The translations under genes were made by a program, and so were the position numbers. Of a DNA stretch of 64,000 bases, positions 50,269 through 59,257 are shown piece after piece. Each line of letters starts with the position of its first letter. The first letter of the stretch is position 1. The stretch is from Pigmentiphaga sp. H8 (lineage in GTDB: Bacteria > Pseudomonadota > Gammaproteobacteria > Burkholderiales > Burkholderiaceae_B). The stretch spans positions 3,534,001-3,598,000 of the forward strand of contig NZ_CP033966.1 of NCBI RefSeq assembly GCF_003854895.1, written 5' to 3'. A model generated the notes under the pieces. That model ran no database searches and was not told where the DNA came from. It worked only from the letters and a program-made list of their open reading frames with translations.

Positions 50269-51564
50269 TTATTCAGGGATTTTTGCCATTTTGCAACGCG
50301 TGGGCAGCGTCAGGTCGGCCGCGGACACCTTCAGCGTGGTCTCGAAACCGTAGCCGCTGCCTTCCACGTCGCGCCTGACCGTGCCGGCGCCCATCTTCTG
50401 CATGGTGAAGACATACAGGGGCTTGATCGCCTGGTGGTCGTCCGGGCGCATCCACAGGTCCGCTCCCTCCGCCGCCCACCGCATGCCGGACAACTGGCGC
50501 GCGATGGCGGCGGCGTCCACCTTGCCCGCCCGCTCCAGCGCCGCGGCCAGCATATCGGTCATGTGCAGCATGCGCGCGTTCAGGTAGTCGTCGCCCGGCC
50601 GCGGGAACATGCGCCGATAGGCATCGTAGGCGCGGTCCATGCCGGGCTCGCCGGCGTTGTAGTGCCATTCGGCCACCGCCCGCACCTTGCCCACGCCGGC
50701 ATCCCCGAGCGCGGCCGGCGCGCCCAGCGCATTGCCGTAGAAGGTGTAGAAGCTGCCTTTGAATCCCGCTTCCCGCGCGGCCTTCACCAGCAGGGTCAGG
50801 TCGTTGCCCCAGTTGCCGGTGATGACGGTGTCGGCGCCGCTGGACAGGATCTTGGCCGCATAGGGCGAAAAATCCTTGACCTTGCCGATGGCGTGGAACT
50901 CGTCGGCCACGACCTCGACGTCGGGCCGCTTCCCGGCCAGCATCGCCCGGGCGCTGCGCGCCACTTCCTGGCCGAAGCTGTAGTCCTGGTTGATCAGGTA
51001 GACCTTGCGCACCTCGCGGTCGCGCCGCATGACCTCGGTCAGGGCCGCCATCCGCATGTCGGAACTGGCATCGAAGCGGAAGTGCCAGGGGCTGCACTTC
51101 TCGTTGGTCAATGCGGGATCGACGGCCGAGTAGTTCAGGAACACCATGCGCTGGCCGGGATTGCGCTGGTTGTGGCGATTGACGCCCTCGATCAGCCCCG
51201 CCGCCACGGCCGAGCTGTTGCCCTGCATGACGATGCGGATGGACTGGTCGGCCGCGCCGCGCAGCAGCAGCAGGGCTTCGTCGATCTGGTTCTTGCTGTC
51301 GAAGGGGACGAGCTCGAGCCGGTGCGCGCCGTCGGCCAGCTTCACGCCGCCCCGGGCGTTGACGCGTTCGACCGCGAAGCGCAGGTTGCGCATGATGGCC
51401 TCGCCGGTATTGGCGAAGGGTCCGGACATGGCCTCGATCACGGCGATGCGCACCGGCGCGCCCGCGTCTCCCTGCGCCCAGGCGGGCATGGAACCCGCGC
51501 AAGCCAGCACAAGTCCTACAATCAGCGAAACACAGCCACGCCTGCGTGACAGAAACACGGTCAT
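50269..51564 (-). CDS. Branched-chain amino acid-type ABC transporter substrate-binding protein (LivJ-like)
   Basis: A protein of 431 residues with a signal peptide (SLIVGLVLACAGSMPAWAQG). Mature protein has the Peripla_BP_6 layout: VRIAVIEAMSGPFANTGEAI, RFAVERVNARGG, LVPFDSKNQIDEALLLLR, VYLINQDYSFGQEVARSARA. The ligand may be an amino acid or an aromatic/amide compound; no permease or ATPase genes are adjacent. A dyad TCAGTTTT/AAAACTGA (50220-50246) lies between its stop and rpsO. Confidence 0.88.
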   Translation of the reverse strand: MTVFLSRRRGCVSLIVGLVLACAGSMPAWAQGDAGAPVRIAVIEAMSGPFANTGEAIMRNLRFAVERVNARGGVKLADGAHRLELVPFDSKNQIDEALLLLRGAADQSIRIVMQGNSSAVAAGLIEGVNRHNQRNPGQRMVFLNYSAVDPALTNEKCSPWHFRFDASSDMRMAALTEVMRRDREVRKVYLINQDYSFGQEVARSARAMLAGKRPDVEVVADEFHAIGKVKDFSPYAAKILSSGADTVITGNWGNDLTLLVKAAREAGFKGSFYTFYGNALGAPAALGDAGVGKVRAVAEWHYNAGEPGMDRAYDAYRRMFPRPGDDYLNARMLHMTDMLAAALERAGKVDAAAIARQLSGMRWAAEGADLWMRPDDHQAIKPLYVFTMQKMGAGTVRRDVEGSGYGFETTLKVSAADLTLPTRCKMAKIPE

Positions 51565-51598
51565 CTCCGGTCGTCAATCCAAGAACTAGGTGAATTGT

Positions 51599-52111
51599 AT
51601 GAGTATCGCCATCATCTTGCGCCGTGGCGCCTGCCTGCTGGGCATGGCGGCGCTGCTCGCGGCCTGCGCCAGCCCGGCCGGCATCCAGCCGGGCGAATCC
51701 GGCTCGGCCGTCATGGCCCGCCTGGGCCGGCCCACGCTCGAGCGCCCCCTGCCGAACGGCGGCCAGCGCCTGATCTATTCCAGCCAGCCCATGGGGCAAT
51801 ACGCCTGGATCACCGACGTCGGCCCCGACGGCAAGGTCATCGGCACCACCCAGGCGCTGACCAGCGAGCGTTTCCGCATGCTGGACTCGGGACACTGGGA
51901 TACCGAGCGGCTGCTGTTCGAGTTCGGCCCCCCGGCCGAGATCACCCGCGTCGGCCTGAAGGGCGAGCAGATCGTCTGGGGCTACCGCTTCCGCGAGGAC
52001 GGCGTGTGGAATTCGCTGATGTACGTCTACGTCACCGACAAGGGCGTGGTCACGCGCTACCATCCCGGGCCCGACCCGCTGATGGAGCCCCGCTTCCAGC
52101 TGGGCTTGTAG
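51599..52111 (+). CDS. BamE/SmpA-like lipoprotein
   Basis: A protein of 170 residues with lipobox LLAACASP. Residues 28-50 (IQPGESGSAVMARLGRPTLE) resemble the BamE/SmpA fold start, followed by NGGQRLIYSSQPMGQYAWI and a second similar half (HWDTERLLFEFGPPAEITRV). Length and the duplicated pattern differ from true BamE, so an outer-membrane assembly role is not implied. ATG 51599 follows AGGTGA by five bases; GTG 51590 is less likely. Divergent from the LivJ-like gene. Confidence 0.78.
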   Translation: MSIAIILRRGACLLGMAALLAACASPAGIQPGESGSAVMARLGRPTLERPLPNGGQRLIYSSQPMGQYAWITDVGPDGKVIGTTQALTSERFRMLDSGHWDTERLLFEFGPPAEITRVGLKGEQIVWGYRFREDGVWNSLMYVYVTDKGVVTRYHPGPDPLMEPRFQLGL

Positions 52112-52114
52112 GGC

Positions 52115-52987
52115 TCAGTCTTCGCCCTTGAACGCGGCGATGATGGCATCGGCCACGGCCCGCACGCGGGCCGTGCGGTTCAGGTCGGCGTGCAGCACCA
52201 GCCAGACGTCCAGGCGCTCGGTCCGCTCGGGCCAGACGCGCACCAGGTCCGGATCGTCCTGCGCCATCAGCACGGCCAGTTCGCCCAGGCCCAGGCCCGC
52301 CCGTACCGCCTCCAGCATCATCAAACCCGAATTGACTTCCAGCGCGACCCGCGCATTGCCGGTCGACACCCCGCCCAGCCGGGCGCCGTCCAGCGGCCCG
52401 ATCGCGCGGTCGTACCGGATCACGTCGTGGCCCTTGAGCGCCGCGTCCATCGCCGGCACGCCCCGGCGGCGCAGGTAGTCGCGCGAGGCATAGACGCCTA
52501 TCTGCCTGCGCGCCAGCCGCCGCGCGATCAGGTCCGGACTCGTGGGCTTGACCGTGCGCACGGCGATGTCGGCCTCGCGCCGGGTCAGGTTGGTGACCTG
52601 GGTGGACGTGCCCAGCACGACCTTGATGTCGGGGTGGGCCTCGCGCAGCGTCCGCAGCGCCGGGATCACGTAGAAACTCGCCATGGTGTCCGAGGTGGCT
52701 ACGCGCACCACGCCGCACAGCTTGTCGTCCAGGCCCTGCATCTGCCGCTGCAGTTGGTCGGCGGCCTGCTCCATCCGTTCGGCGGCGGCGCCGGCCAGTT
52801 CTCCGGCCGGCGTGGGCACGTAGCCGTTGGGCGTGCGCAGGAACAGGCGGGCGCCCAGCGCGGCCTCGAGGGCGGCGAGGCGGCGGCCGGCCGTGGCCTG
52901 GTCCACTTCCAGCAGCGCCGCGGCGCCTCGCAGCGTGCCCGCGCGCCGGATGGCCAGAAAGATCCGGGCATCGTCCCAGTTCATCAT
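52115..52987 (-). CDS. LysR-family transcriptional regulator
   Basis: A protein of 290 residues. WDDARIFLAIRRAGTLRGAA, ALLEVDQATAGRRLAALEAA and LFLRTPNGYVPTPAGE form the DNA-binding domain. Divergent from the MFS exporter gene at 53119; the gap holds the dyad ATGCA-TTTT-TGCAT (53023-53036), a possible operator. It probably controls the exporter. Two adjacent ATG codons (52987, 52984) could be used. Confidence 0.9.
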   Translation of the reverse strand: MMNWDDARIFLAIRRAGTLRGAAALLEVDQATAGRRLAALEAALGARLFLRTPNGYVPTPAGELAGAAAERMEQAADQLQRQMQGLDDKLCGVVRVATSDTMASFYVIPALRTLREAHPDIKVVLGTSTQVTNLTRREADIAVRTVKPTSPDLIARRLARRQIGVYASRDYLRRRGVPAMDAALKGHDVIRYDRAIGPLDGARLGGVSTGNARVALEVNSGLMMLEAVRAGLGLGELAVLMAQDDPDLVRVWPERTERLDVWLVLHADLNRTARVRAVADAIIAAFKGED

Positions 52988-53118
52988 GCGCGCTTCGCAC
53001 CGGCCGGGCGTCTTTCCAGGCAATGCATTTTTGCATCACTACACCGCATTTTCACCTCTTTTTCCGCATCATTCCCGGGCCTAGGATAACGCCTTCTCTT
53101 GCTTTTCGGACGACGATC

Positions 53119-54522
53119 GTGCGGTATCCCTGCCCCAACATTCCCCTCCCCCCGGCGCCCGCGCGCCAGGCATCGGCCGACCCCATGCCGCTGGCCGCGC
53201 TGGCGGTGGGATTCATCATGGCCATGCTCGACGTCACCGTCGTCAACGTAGCGCTGAGCGACATCGCGCGCAGCCTGGAGGTCTCCTTGTCGGGCCTGGT
53301 CTGGGTGGTCGACGGCTATACGCTGGCCTTCGCCGCCATGCTGCTGGTCGGCGGCGCGCTGGCCGACCGCCTGGGCGCGCGCGCCGTGTATCTGGCGGGA
53401 CTGGCCGTCTTCACGCTGGCCTCGGTGGCGTGCGGCCTGGCCCAGGACGGCCTGGCTCTGGTCGGCGCGCGCCTGGCGCAAGGCGTGGGCGCGTCCCTGT
53501 TCGTTCCCAGCTCGCTCAGCCTGCTGGTCCACACCTATGCCGACGAACGCGTCCGGGCGCGGATGGTGGCGCTCTGGTCAGCCATCGTCACGCTGTCGGT
53601 GGCGGCCGGACCGCTGGTGGGCGGGCTGCTGATCGCGCATTTCGGCTGGCGCAGCGTCTTCCTGATCAACGTTCCCATCGGCATCGCCGGCGCGCTGCTT
53701 ACCCTGAAGCTGGTGCGGCCCGCTCCCGCCCGGCCGCGCGCGCTGAATCCCGCCAGCCACGCGCTGGGCATCACGGCGCTGGCCGCCCTGTGCTATGCGC
53801 TCATCCAGGGCCCCGAGCGGGGTTGGGCCGCGCCCCCCATCCTGCTGGCGGCGGTCCTGGCCCTGGCGGCCGGCGCCCTGCTGGCCTGGCGCGAGCAACG
53901 GACCGCCTCGCCGCTGGTGCCCCGGCAACTGCTGGCCGCGCCGCGCTTCCTGCCCGCCAATGCCCTGGGGGCCCTGGCCAGCTTCGCGGTGTACGGCCAA
54001 CTGTTCCTGCTCAGCCTCTACCTGCAGCGGGCTCGCGGCGCCGGGCCGCTGGACACCGGTTTCCAATTGATGCCGCTGATGCTCATCCTGGTGCTGGGCA
54101 ACCTGCTGTCCGGCCGGCTCTCCAGCCGGCACGGCACGCGTTTCCCGATGCTGGCCGGCACCGGCCTCGCCACGCTCGCCACGGCGGCGGCTGCGTTCGA
54201 TGGCCTGGCGCTGCCCTACTGGCTGCTGATGGCGCTGCTGGTCTGCGGCAACCTGGGCGCGGCCATCGCCATCCCCGCCATGACCGCGACCGTGATGCAG
54301 GCCGGCGGCAAGGAGCACGCCAACAGCGCCGCAGCCATCCTGAACGCCAACCGGCAGATCGGCACGCTGCTGGGCGTCGCCATCATGGGCAGCCTGTTGC
54401 ATGGACTGCCCGACTGGACGGACAGCCTGCCTGCCGGCCTGGCCGTGGTCGCCGCGGCCTATGGCGTGGCCTGGCTGATCGTTCTGCGTGCGCGGGAAGC
54501 GGAGCATCCGGCCCGGCGTTGA
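53119..54522 (+). CDS. MFS multidrug exporter, DHA2 (EmrB/QacA-like) family
   Basis: A protein of 467 residues with about 13-14 membrane helices. Motif D1-like LDVTVVNVALSDIARSL in helix 1, motif A-like GGALADRLGARAVYL after helix 2, motif C-like AGPLVGGLLIAHFGWRSVF. This set marks proton-driven drug efflux of the DHA2 group. No EmrA-type membrane fusion gene is adjacent. The GTG at 53119 is the chosen start; the ATG at 53185 is possible and would leave helix 1 intact. Confidence 0.87.
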   Translation: MRYPCPNIPLPPAPARQASADPMPLAALAVGFIMAMLDVTVVNVALSDIARSLEVSLSGLVWVVDGYTLAFAAMLLVGGALADRLGARAVYLAGLAVFTLASVACGLAQDGLALVGARLAQGVGASLFVPSSLSLLVHTYADERVRARMVALWSAIVTLSVAAGPLVGGLLIAHFGWRSVFLINVPIGIAGALLTLKLVRPAPARPRALNPASHALGITALAALCYALIQGPERGWAAPPILLAAVLALAAGALLAWREQRTASPLVPRQLLAAPRFLPANALGALASFAVYGQLFLLSLYLQRARGAGPLDTGFQLMPLMLILVLGNLLSGRLSSRHGTRFPMLAGTGLATLATAAAAFDGLALPYWLLMALLVCGNLGAAIAIPAMTATVMQAGGKEHANSAAAILNANRQIGTLLGVAIMGSLLHGLPDWTDSLPAGLAVVAAAYGVAWLIVLRAREAEHPARR

Positions 54523-54531
54523 AGCCGCTGC

Positions 54532-55554
54532 TCAGGGCGCCTGGCCGCTGCCCAGCGCCCCCGCCCTGACCAGCCGGCGATTCGCCTCGTAGTCGTCCCG
54601 AACGGCTGCGCGGAAATCCTCCACGCTACCCATGGCAGGCAGGTTGTAGGCGCTTTCGAGCCGCGCGGCCAGCGGCCCGCCCACCAGCGCGCGACGGACC
54701 GCGGCATTGATGCTTTCCTGCACCGGCAGGGGCGTGCCGGCGGGCGCGAACAGGCCGAACAGCGACATCAGGTTGGCTTGCGGATAGCCCAGCTCCTCCA
54801 GCGTCGGCACCTCCGCCAGCGCGCCCAGCCTGGCGGGGGCGCCCACCGCCAGCGCCTTCAGCCTGCCCATGCGCACATAATCCAGTTGCAGGGCCGCGAC
54901 GTTGGTCGACAGCACCTCGAAGCGGCCGCTGAGCGCATCGTTCAATTGCGGCCCGCCGCCGTGATACGGAATGTGGGTGATGCGCGCGCCGCTTGCCGCG
55001 GCCACCTGCGCCATCACCATGTGGCCGGTCGTGGCGACGCCCGAACTGGCCCAGCGGATCGCCCCCGGCCGGCGCCGCGCCTCGTCCACCAGACCGGCGA
55101 AATCGCGGCCGGTAAAGGCCGGCGTGCCGGCCACCAGCACCGGCGTGCGCATCACGGCGGCCACGGGCGCGATCTCCCGCAGGGGATCATGGTCGGCCGA
55201 CGGGCGGCTCAGCAGCGGATTGAGCGTGAGCGGCGTCAACGCGGAAAAGGCCAGGGTGTGGCCGTCGGGCGCGGCGCGCGCCACGGTCTCCATCCCCACG
55301 CTTCCGCCCGCGCCGCCCTTGTTCTCGACCCAGGCCGGCACGCCCAGGTCGCGCGACAACGCCTCGGCCAGGATACGCGCGATGGTGTCGCTCACGCCGC
55401 CGGGCGGGTAGACGACCACCATGCGTATGGCCCGCGTCGGCCAGGCCCGTCCGTCCGCCGGGGCAGCGGCACGCGCCCCCGCTCCGGCCAGCGGCAGTAC
55501 GGCCGCGGCCAGCAGGACGCGGCGGCGCGCCGCGCGCGGGCCCGCGGCCGTCAT
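54532..55554 (-). CDS. Bug-family periplasmic substrate-binding protein
   Basis: A protein of 340 residues with a signal peptide (RRRVLLAAAVLPLAGAGARA). Bug features: WPTRAIRMVVVYPPGGVSDT, VENKGGAGGSVGMETVARA, PDGHTLAFSAL, and GARITHIPYHGGGPQLNDAL. ATG 55554 overlaps the stop of the upstream LysR gene (ATGA), so regulator and receptor are translated together. The adjacent divergent tannase-type gene hints that the ligand is related to an aromatic ester or its product. Confidence 0.9.
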   Translation of the reverse strand: MTAAGPRAARRRVLLAAAVLPLAGAGARAAAPADGRAWPTRAIRMVVVYPPGGVSDTIARILAEALSRDLGVPAWVENKGGAGGSVGMETVARAAPDGHTLAFSALTPLTLNPLLSRPSADHDPLREIAPVAAVMRTPVLVAGTPAFTGRDFAGLVDEARRRPGAIRWASSGVATTGHMVMAQVAAASGARITHIPYHGGGPQLNDALSGRFEVLSTNVAALQLDYVRMGRLKALAVGAPARLGALAEVPTLEELGYPQANLMSLFGLFAPAGTPLPVQESINAAVRRALVGGPLAARLESAYNLPAMGSVEDFRAAVRDDYEANRRLVRAGALGSGQAP

Positions 55555-56465
55555 CGCGCCGCCGCCAGCCGCCGCGCCAGGGCGGCGAAGTGCTGCGCCG
55601 GAAGGTTGTCCTCGCCATGGCGGGACACCAGCGTCAGCGGCGCGTCCAGCCGTTCGGCCCGCGCCAGCGGCAGATAGGTCACGGCATGCGCATGCGCGCC
55701 GCTGATGGACTTGGGCACGACCGACACGCCCGCCCCCGCCGCCACCAGGTTCAGGTTGGTCATCATGCGGTCGACCTCGGCCGCGATGCGCGGCCGCAGT
55801 CCCTGGCTTTCGCACAGCGCGAGCAGGTTGGCGTACAGGCCCGGGGCGCCCGGCTGGCGCACCAGGATGATCTTCTCCTGGCACAGTTCGGCCAGCGAGA
55901 TCGCGCCGGGCCGGCTTGCCTGCCGCCCCCGCGCAAGCGGATGGTCGCACGGCACGGCGGCCACCGCGGGCTCGGTCAGCAGGGTCTCGAACACCAGGCC
56001 GTCGGGCCGCGACACCGGCACGCGCAGCAGGCCGCAATGCAGGCGCCCGGCGGCGATGGCAGCGGTCAGCCCCGCGGCATTGTCCTCGTGGATGTCCAGC
56101 TCCACGCCCGGATAGTCCCGCCGGTACAGGCGCAGGGCCTCGGGCGTGAACGCGTGCGCGGCGGCCGAGCTGGTGAAACCCACGGCCAGCAGCCCTTCCT
56201 GGCCGTTGGCCACGCGCGCCATGCGCTGGCGCATCTGCGCATAGCCTTCCAGCAGGTTCTCGGCCTCGCGCAGGAAGTGCCGGCCGGCGTCGGTCAAAGC
56301 CACGCCCCGCGGGTGACGGCGCAGCAGTTCCACCCCCAGCTCCCGCTCCAGCGCCTTGATCTGCTGGCTGAGCGGGGGCTGCTGGATGCCGAGCCGCTCG
56401 GCGGCGCGCGTCATGTGGCCGGTCTCGGCGACCGTGACGAAGTAACGCAGGTGGCGCAAGTCCAT
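55551..56465 (-). CDS. LysR-family transcriptional regulator
   Basis: A protein of 304 residues. MDLRHLRYFVTVAETGHMTR, AAERLGIQQPPLSQQIKALE and ELGVELLRRHPRGVALTDAG form the classical LysR start, close to the BenM/CatR group. The effector domain follows. Divergent from the tannase gene (116-base AT-rich gap) and coupled to the Bug gene, so it probably controls both. No clear ribosome site before ATG 56465. Confidence 0.92.
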   Translation of the reverse strand: MDLRHLRYFVTVAETGHMTRAAERLGIQQPPLSQQIKALERELGVELLRRHPRGVALTDAGRHFLREAENLLEGYAQMRQRMARVANGQEGLLAVGFTSSAAAHAFTPEALRLYRRDYPGVELDIHEDNAAGLTAAIAAGRLHCGLLRVPVSRPDGLVFETLLTEPAVAAVPCDHPLARGRQASRPGAISLAELCQEKIILVRQPGAPGLYANLLALCESQGLRPRIAAEVDRMMTNLNLVAAGAGVSVVPKSISGAHAHAVTYLPLARAERLDAPLTLVSRHGEDNLPAQHFAALARRLAAAR

Positions 56466-56581
56466 ATTTTTTATATATCGAGTCTCCGCTTTTATTGTAT
56501 TTGACGTACCGAGCGGCGCGCTCGCATCATCCCGCCGTGCACGCGCCCCGCCTCGAGAGGGCCGGCCATGGAGACGATACG

Positions 56582-59257
56582 ATGACCGCATCCCGCCCCT
56601 TTCCCGCCCTGCCCCTGCTGCTTGCCACCCTCGCGGCCCTGGCCGGTTGCGGCGGCGGCGATGGCGACGCGCCCGCCGGCAATCCGCCCGACGAGCCTCC
56701 GGCCGCCTCGGGCCCGCCCTATGCCCCCGCGCTGGCCTGCGCCTCGCTGGCCGCGCGCGGCTTTTCCCCCGCCCAGCTGACGCTGCCCTCGGGCGGCGCG
56801 ACGGTGTCCGAGGCGGTCGACGTCCCCGCCGATGCCGAGGGCAACAACCTGGGAGCCTACTGCCGCGTCCGCGGCCTCATCAAGCCGGTCAACGCCGGCT
56901 CGCCCGATATCAATTTCGCGCTGAACCTGCCGCTGCGCTGGAACGGCAAGACCATCCACTTCGGCGGCGGCGGCTTCAACGGCCGGCTCATCGACGGCAC
57001 CGAGACCATACGCTTCGGTCCCGCCGACAAGCCCTCCCCGCTGGCCCTCGGCTACGCCACCTACGGCGACGACTCCGGCCACCAGAGCGGCAGCATCACC
57101 GACGGCAAGTTCGCCGCCGACGACGAGGCCCTGTCCAACTACGGCGGCCAGTCGCTGAAGAAAACCCGCGACGTCGCCGCGCAACTGGTGCGGGCCTACT
57201 ACGACATGGCGCCCAGGCACGCCTATTTCCTGGGCACCTCCACCGGCGGCCGCGACGCGCTGGCGCACATCCAGCGCTGGCCGACCGACTACGACGGCGT
57301 CATCGCCAACGAACCCGCGTTGAATTACTCCGGCACACGGCTGTCCAACGTCGCGCTCGGCCGCGCCCTGTACGCCAACGGCGGAGCCGGCTGGCTGAAC
57401 GTGGCCAAGACGCTGATGGTGCAGAACACGGTCAAGCAGGCCTGCGACAAACTGGACGGCGCGGTCGACGGCATCGTCAGCAACGTGGAAAGCTGCCGGC
57501 TGCTGAACGCCTCCAACCTGGCGGCCATGCGCTGCCCCTCGGGCGGCGACGAAGGCGATCACTGCCTGTCCACCGCGCAACTGGCGACGATCCGCACGCT
57601 CGAGGCGCCGCTGGAATTCTCCGCCTACCGGCTCGCCAACGGCGTCGACCGCGCGGGCGGCTACAACATCCTGGAAGGCGCGCTGGTGGCCGGCCCCTAC
57701 ACCACGCGGGACCTGGGCACTCGCCGCGCGCCCGGCAACCCGGCGACCTCGGCCGATGCCAACATGTACGTGACGGGCGACCAGTGGGTCAAGTATTTCG
57801 TCACCCGCTCGGCCAGTTTCGACACGCAGGGATTCGACCCGCGGAACCCCGGTCCGTACACCGAGCGCGTGCAGGCCGTGTCCGCGATCACCGACGCCAC
57901 CGATCCCGACCTGCGTCCCTTCCTGTCCCGCGGCGGCAAGCTCATCATGCTGCACGGCCTGGCCGACGAAGTCATCAGCCCCAACTCCACCATCGACTAC
58001 TACCAGCACGTGGTGGCTGCCGTGGGGCAGGAGGCCGTGGACAAGGGCGTGCGCTTCTACACCGTGCCCGGCATGGGCCATGGCACCGGCGTGTTCATTC
58101 CCAACTGGGATTCGCTGGCCGCGCTGGAAGGCTGGGTGGAGCAAGGCCTGCCCCCGGGCACGCCGGTGGCGGCCGACGCGGTGGCCGGGACCTATGGCCG
58201 CACGCGGCCCCTGTGCCAGTACCCCGCCTGGCCCAAATACCGCGGCAGCGGCAGCCAGGACGCCGCCGTCAACTACAGCTGCGTGCAGGAGACGGGCGAC
58301 CCGCTGGCCTGCCCCCACCTGCCCGCCGCGGTCACCCGCTACAAGGGCGGCAACACGCTGGGCGAGGAACTGACGGTGACCGTGGATCCGGCCTCGCTGC
58401 GCTACACCGTCACGATAGACGCCAGCCTGCAACGCGCGGCCGGCACCGTGCGCGAGGGCAGCCTGCGCGCGCAAACGGCCTGCGCCTATGCCAGCGACGA
58501 AGGCGGCGCGGTCTACCTGTTCGGCGCGGGCGGCGTCCTGCAGGGCGGCGTGCTGCCGACATCGGGCGGCGGCTTCGAACCGCTGCTGGCCTTCGCCACC
58601 ACGTTCGAGAACACCAGCTCGCCCACGGTCTTCAACCCGGTCGCCGCCATCTACGACCTGATCGGCGTCCACCATGGCGCGGGCGGCACGCCGGCGGCCT
58701 ACAAGGCTGCGGGCCGGCTGCGCAACGCCGGCACCTTCCAGTTGTGCCGGGATCCCGTCACCGGCGGCTTCATGACCTACGATGCCGCGTGCACGTCCAC
58801 CGCCAAGGGATACATCAGCTACAACGCCGGACGCGGGGCTTTCGACCTGCTGGCGACCCCGCCCGCCGATCCGGCCAGCACCACCGGCGGCACGCCCGCG
58901 GGCTCCATGGTGATCGGGCTGGTCAACGGCAACGCGGTGCCGCTGCAACTGGTGCGGGAGTCGGCCACCAGCTACGGCATGCGCCTGTACGCACCGCAGC
59001 AGTCGCTGGCTTCCGGCGCGGCCGATGGGGTCTACACCATCGCCGGCACCGGCGCGCGCAATCTCGAAGCCACCTTGTCCGGCGCCACGCTGGACATGGA
59101 CGGCGGCACGACGGCCGTGGCCTACGACACCCCGGTGCCGGGCGTCGCCCAGGCGGGCGCGTCGGGCAACGACCATTTCCTTTTCACCCAAGGCATCCTG
59201 GGCTATGCCTCGGATACGGGATCGACCGCCATCTTCGCCACCGGAGTCCGCCATTGA
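56582..59257 (+). CDS. Tannase/feruloyl esterase family lipoprotein with extra C-terminal domain
   Basis: A protein of 891 residues. Lipoprotein signal (LLATLAALAGCGGG). Residues 50-570 are the tannase/feruloyl esterase domain (PF07519): NFALNLPLRWNGKTIHFGGGG, nucleophile Ser220 in GTSTGGRDA, acid in MLHGLADEVISP, His in PGMGHGTG, and many cysteines. Such enzymes split galloyl or feruloyl esters. About 310 further residues (from 578) are beta-rich and not part of ordinary tannases; I cannot name that domain. GGAGA is seven bases before ATG 56582. Its stop overlaps the next gene's TTG start. Confidence 0.87.
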   Translation: MTASRPFPALPLLLATLAALAGCGGGDGDAPAGNPPDEPPAASGPPYAPALACASLAARGFSPAQLTLPSGGATVSEAVDVPADAEGNNLGAYCRVRGLIKPVNAGSPDINFALNLPLRWNGKTIHFGGGGFNGRLIDGTETIRFGPADKPSPLALGYATYGDDSGHQSGSITDGKFAADDEALSNYGGQSLKKTRDVAAQLVRAYYDMAPRHAYFLGTSTGGRDALAHIQRWPTDYDGVIANEPALNYSGTRLSNVALGRALYANGGAGWLNVAKTLMVQNTVKQACDKLDGAVDGIVSNVESCRLLNASNLAAMRCPSGGDEGDHCLSTAQLATIRTLEAPLEFSAYRLANGVDRAGGYNILEGALVAGPYTTRDLGTRRAPGNPATSADANMYVTGDQWVKYFVTRSASFDTQGFDPRNPGPYTERVQAVSAITDATDPDLRPFLSRGGKLIMLHGLADEVISPNSTIDYYQHVVAAVGQEAVDKGVRFYTVPGMGHGTGVFIPNWDSLAALEGWVEQGLPPGTPVAADAVAGTYGRTRPLCQYPAWPKYRGSGSQDAAVNYSCVQETGDPLACPHLPAAVTRYKGGNTLGEELTVTVDPASLRYTVTIDASLQRAAGTVREGSLRAQTACAYASDEGGAVYLFGAGGVLQGGVLPTSGGGFEPLLAFATTFENTSSPTVFNPVAAIYDLIGVHHGAGGTPAAYKAAGRLRNAGTFQLCRDPVTGGFMTYDAACTSTAKGYISYNAGRGAFDLLATPPADPASTTGGTPAGSMVIGLVNGNAVPLQLVRESATSYGMRLYAPQQSLASGAADGVYTIAGTGARNLEATLSGATLDMDGGTTAVAYDTPVPGVAQAGASGNDHFLFTQGILGYASDTGSTAIFATGVRH

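Noticed and set aside
56647..59253. Plus-strand frame continuous with the alpha/beta hydrolase, suggesting a 1313-residue protein
   Set aside because: The first two thirds are an out-of-frame reading of the tannase gene; the signal peptide and TTG with GGAG at 59254 mark the real start.
56492..59254. Minus-strand open frame of 920 codons opposite the tannase gene
   Set aside because: The Gly/Arg/Val-rich translation has no domain; the plus strand encodes a clear lipoprotein esterase.
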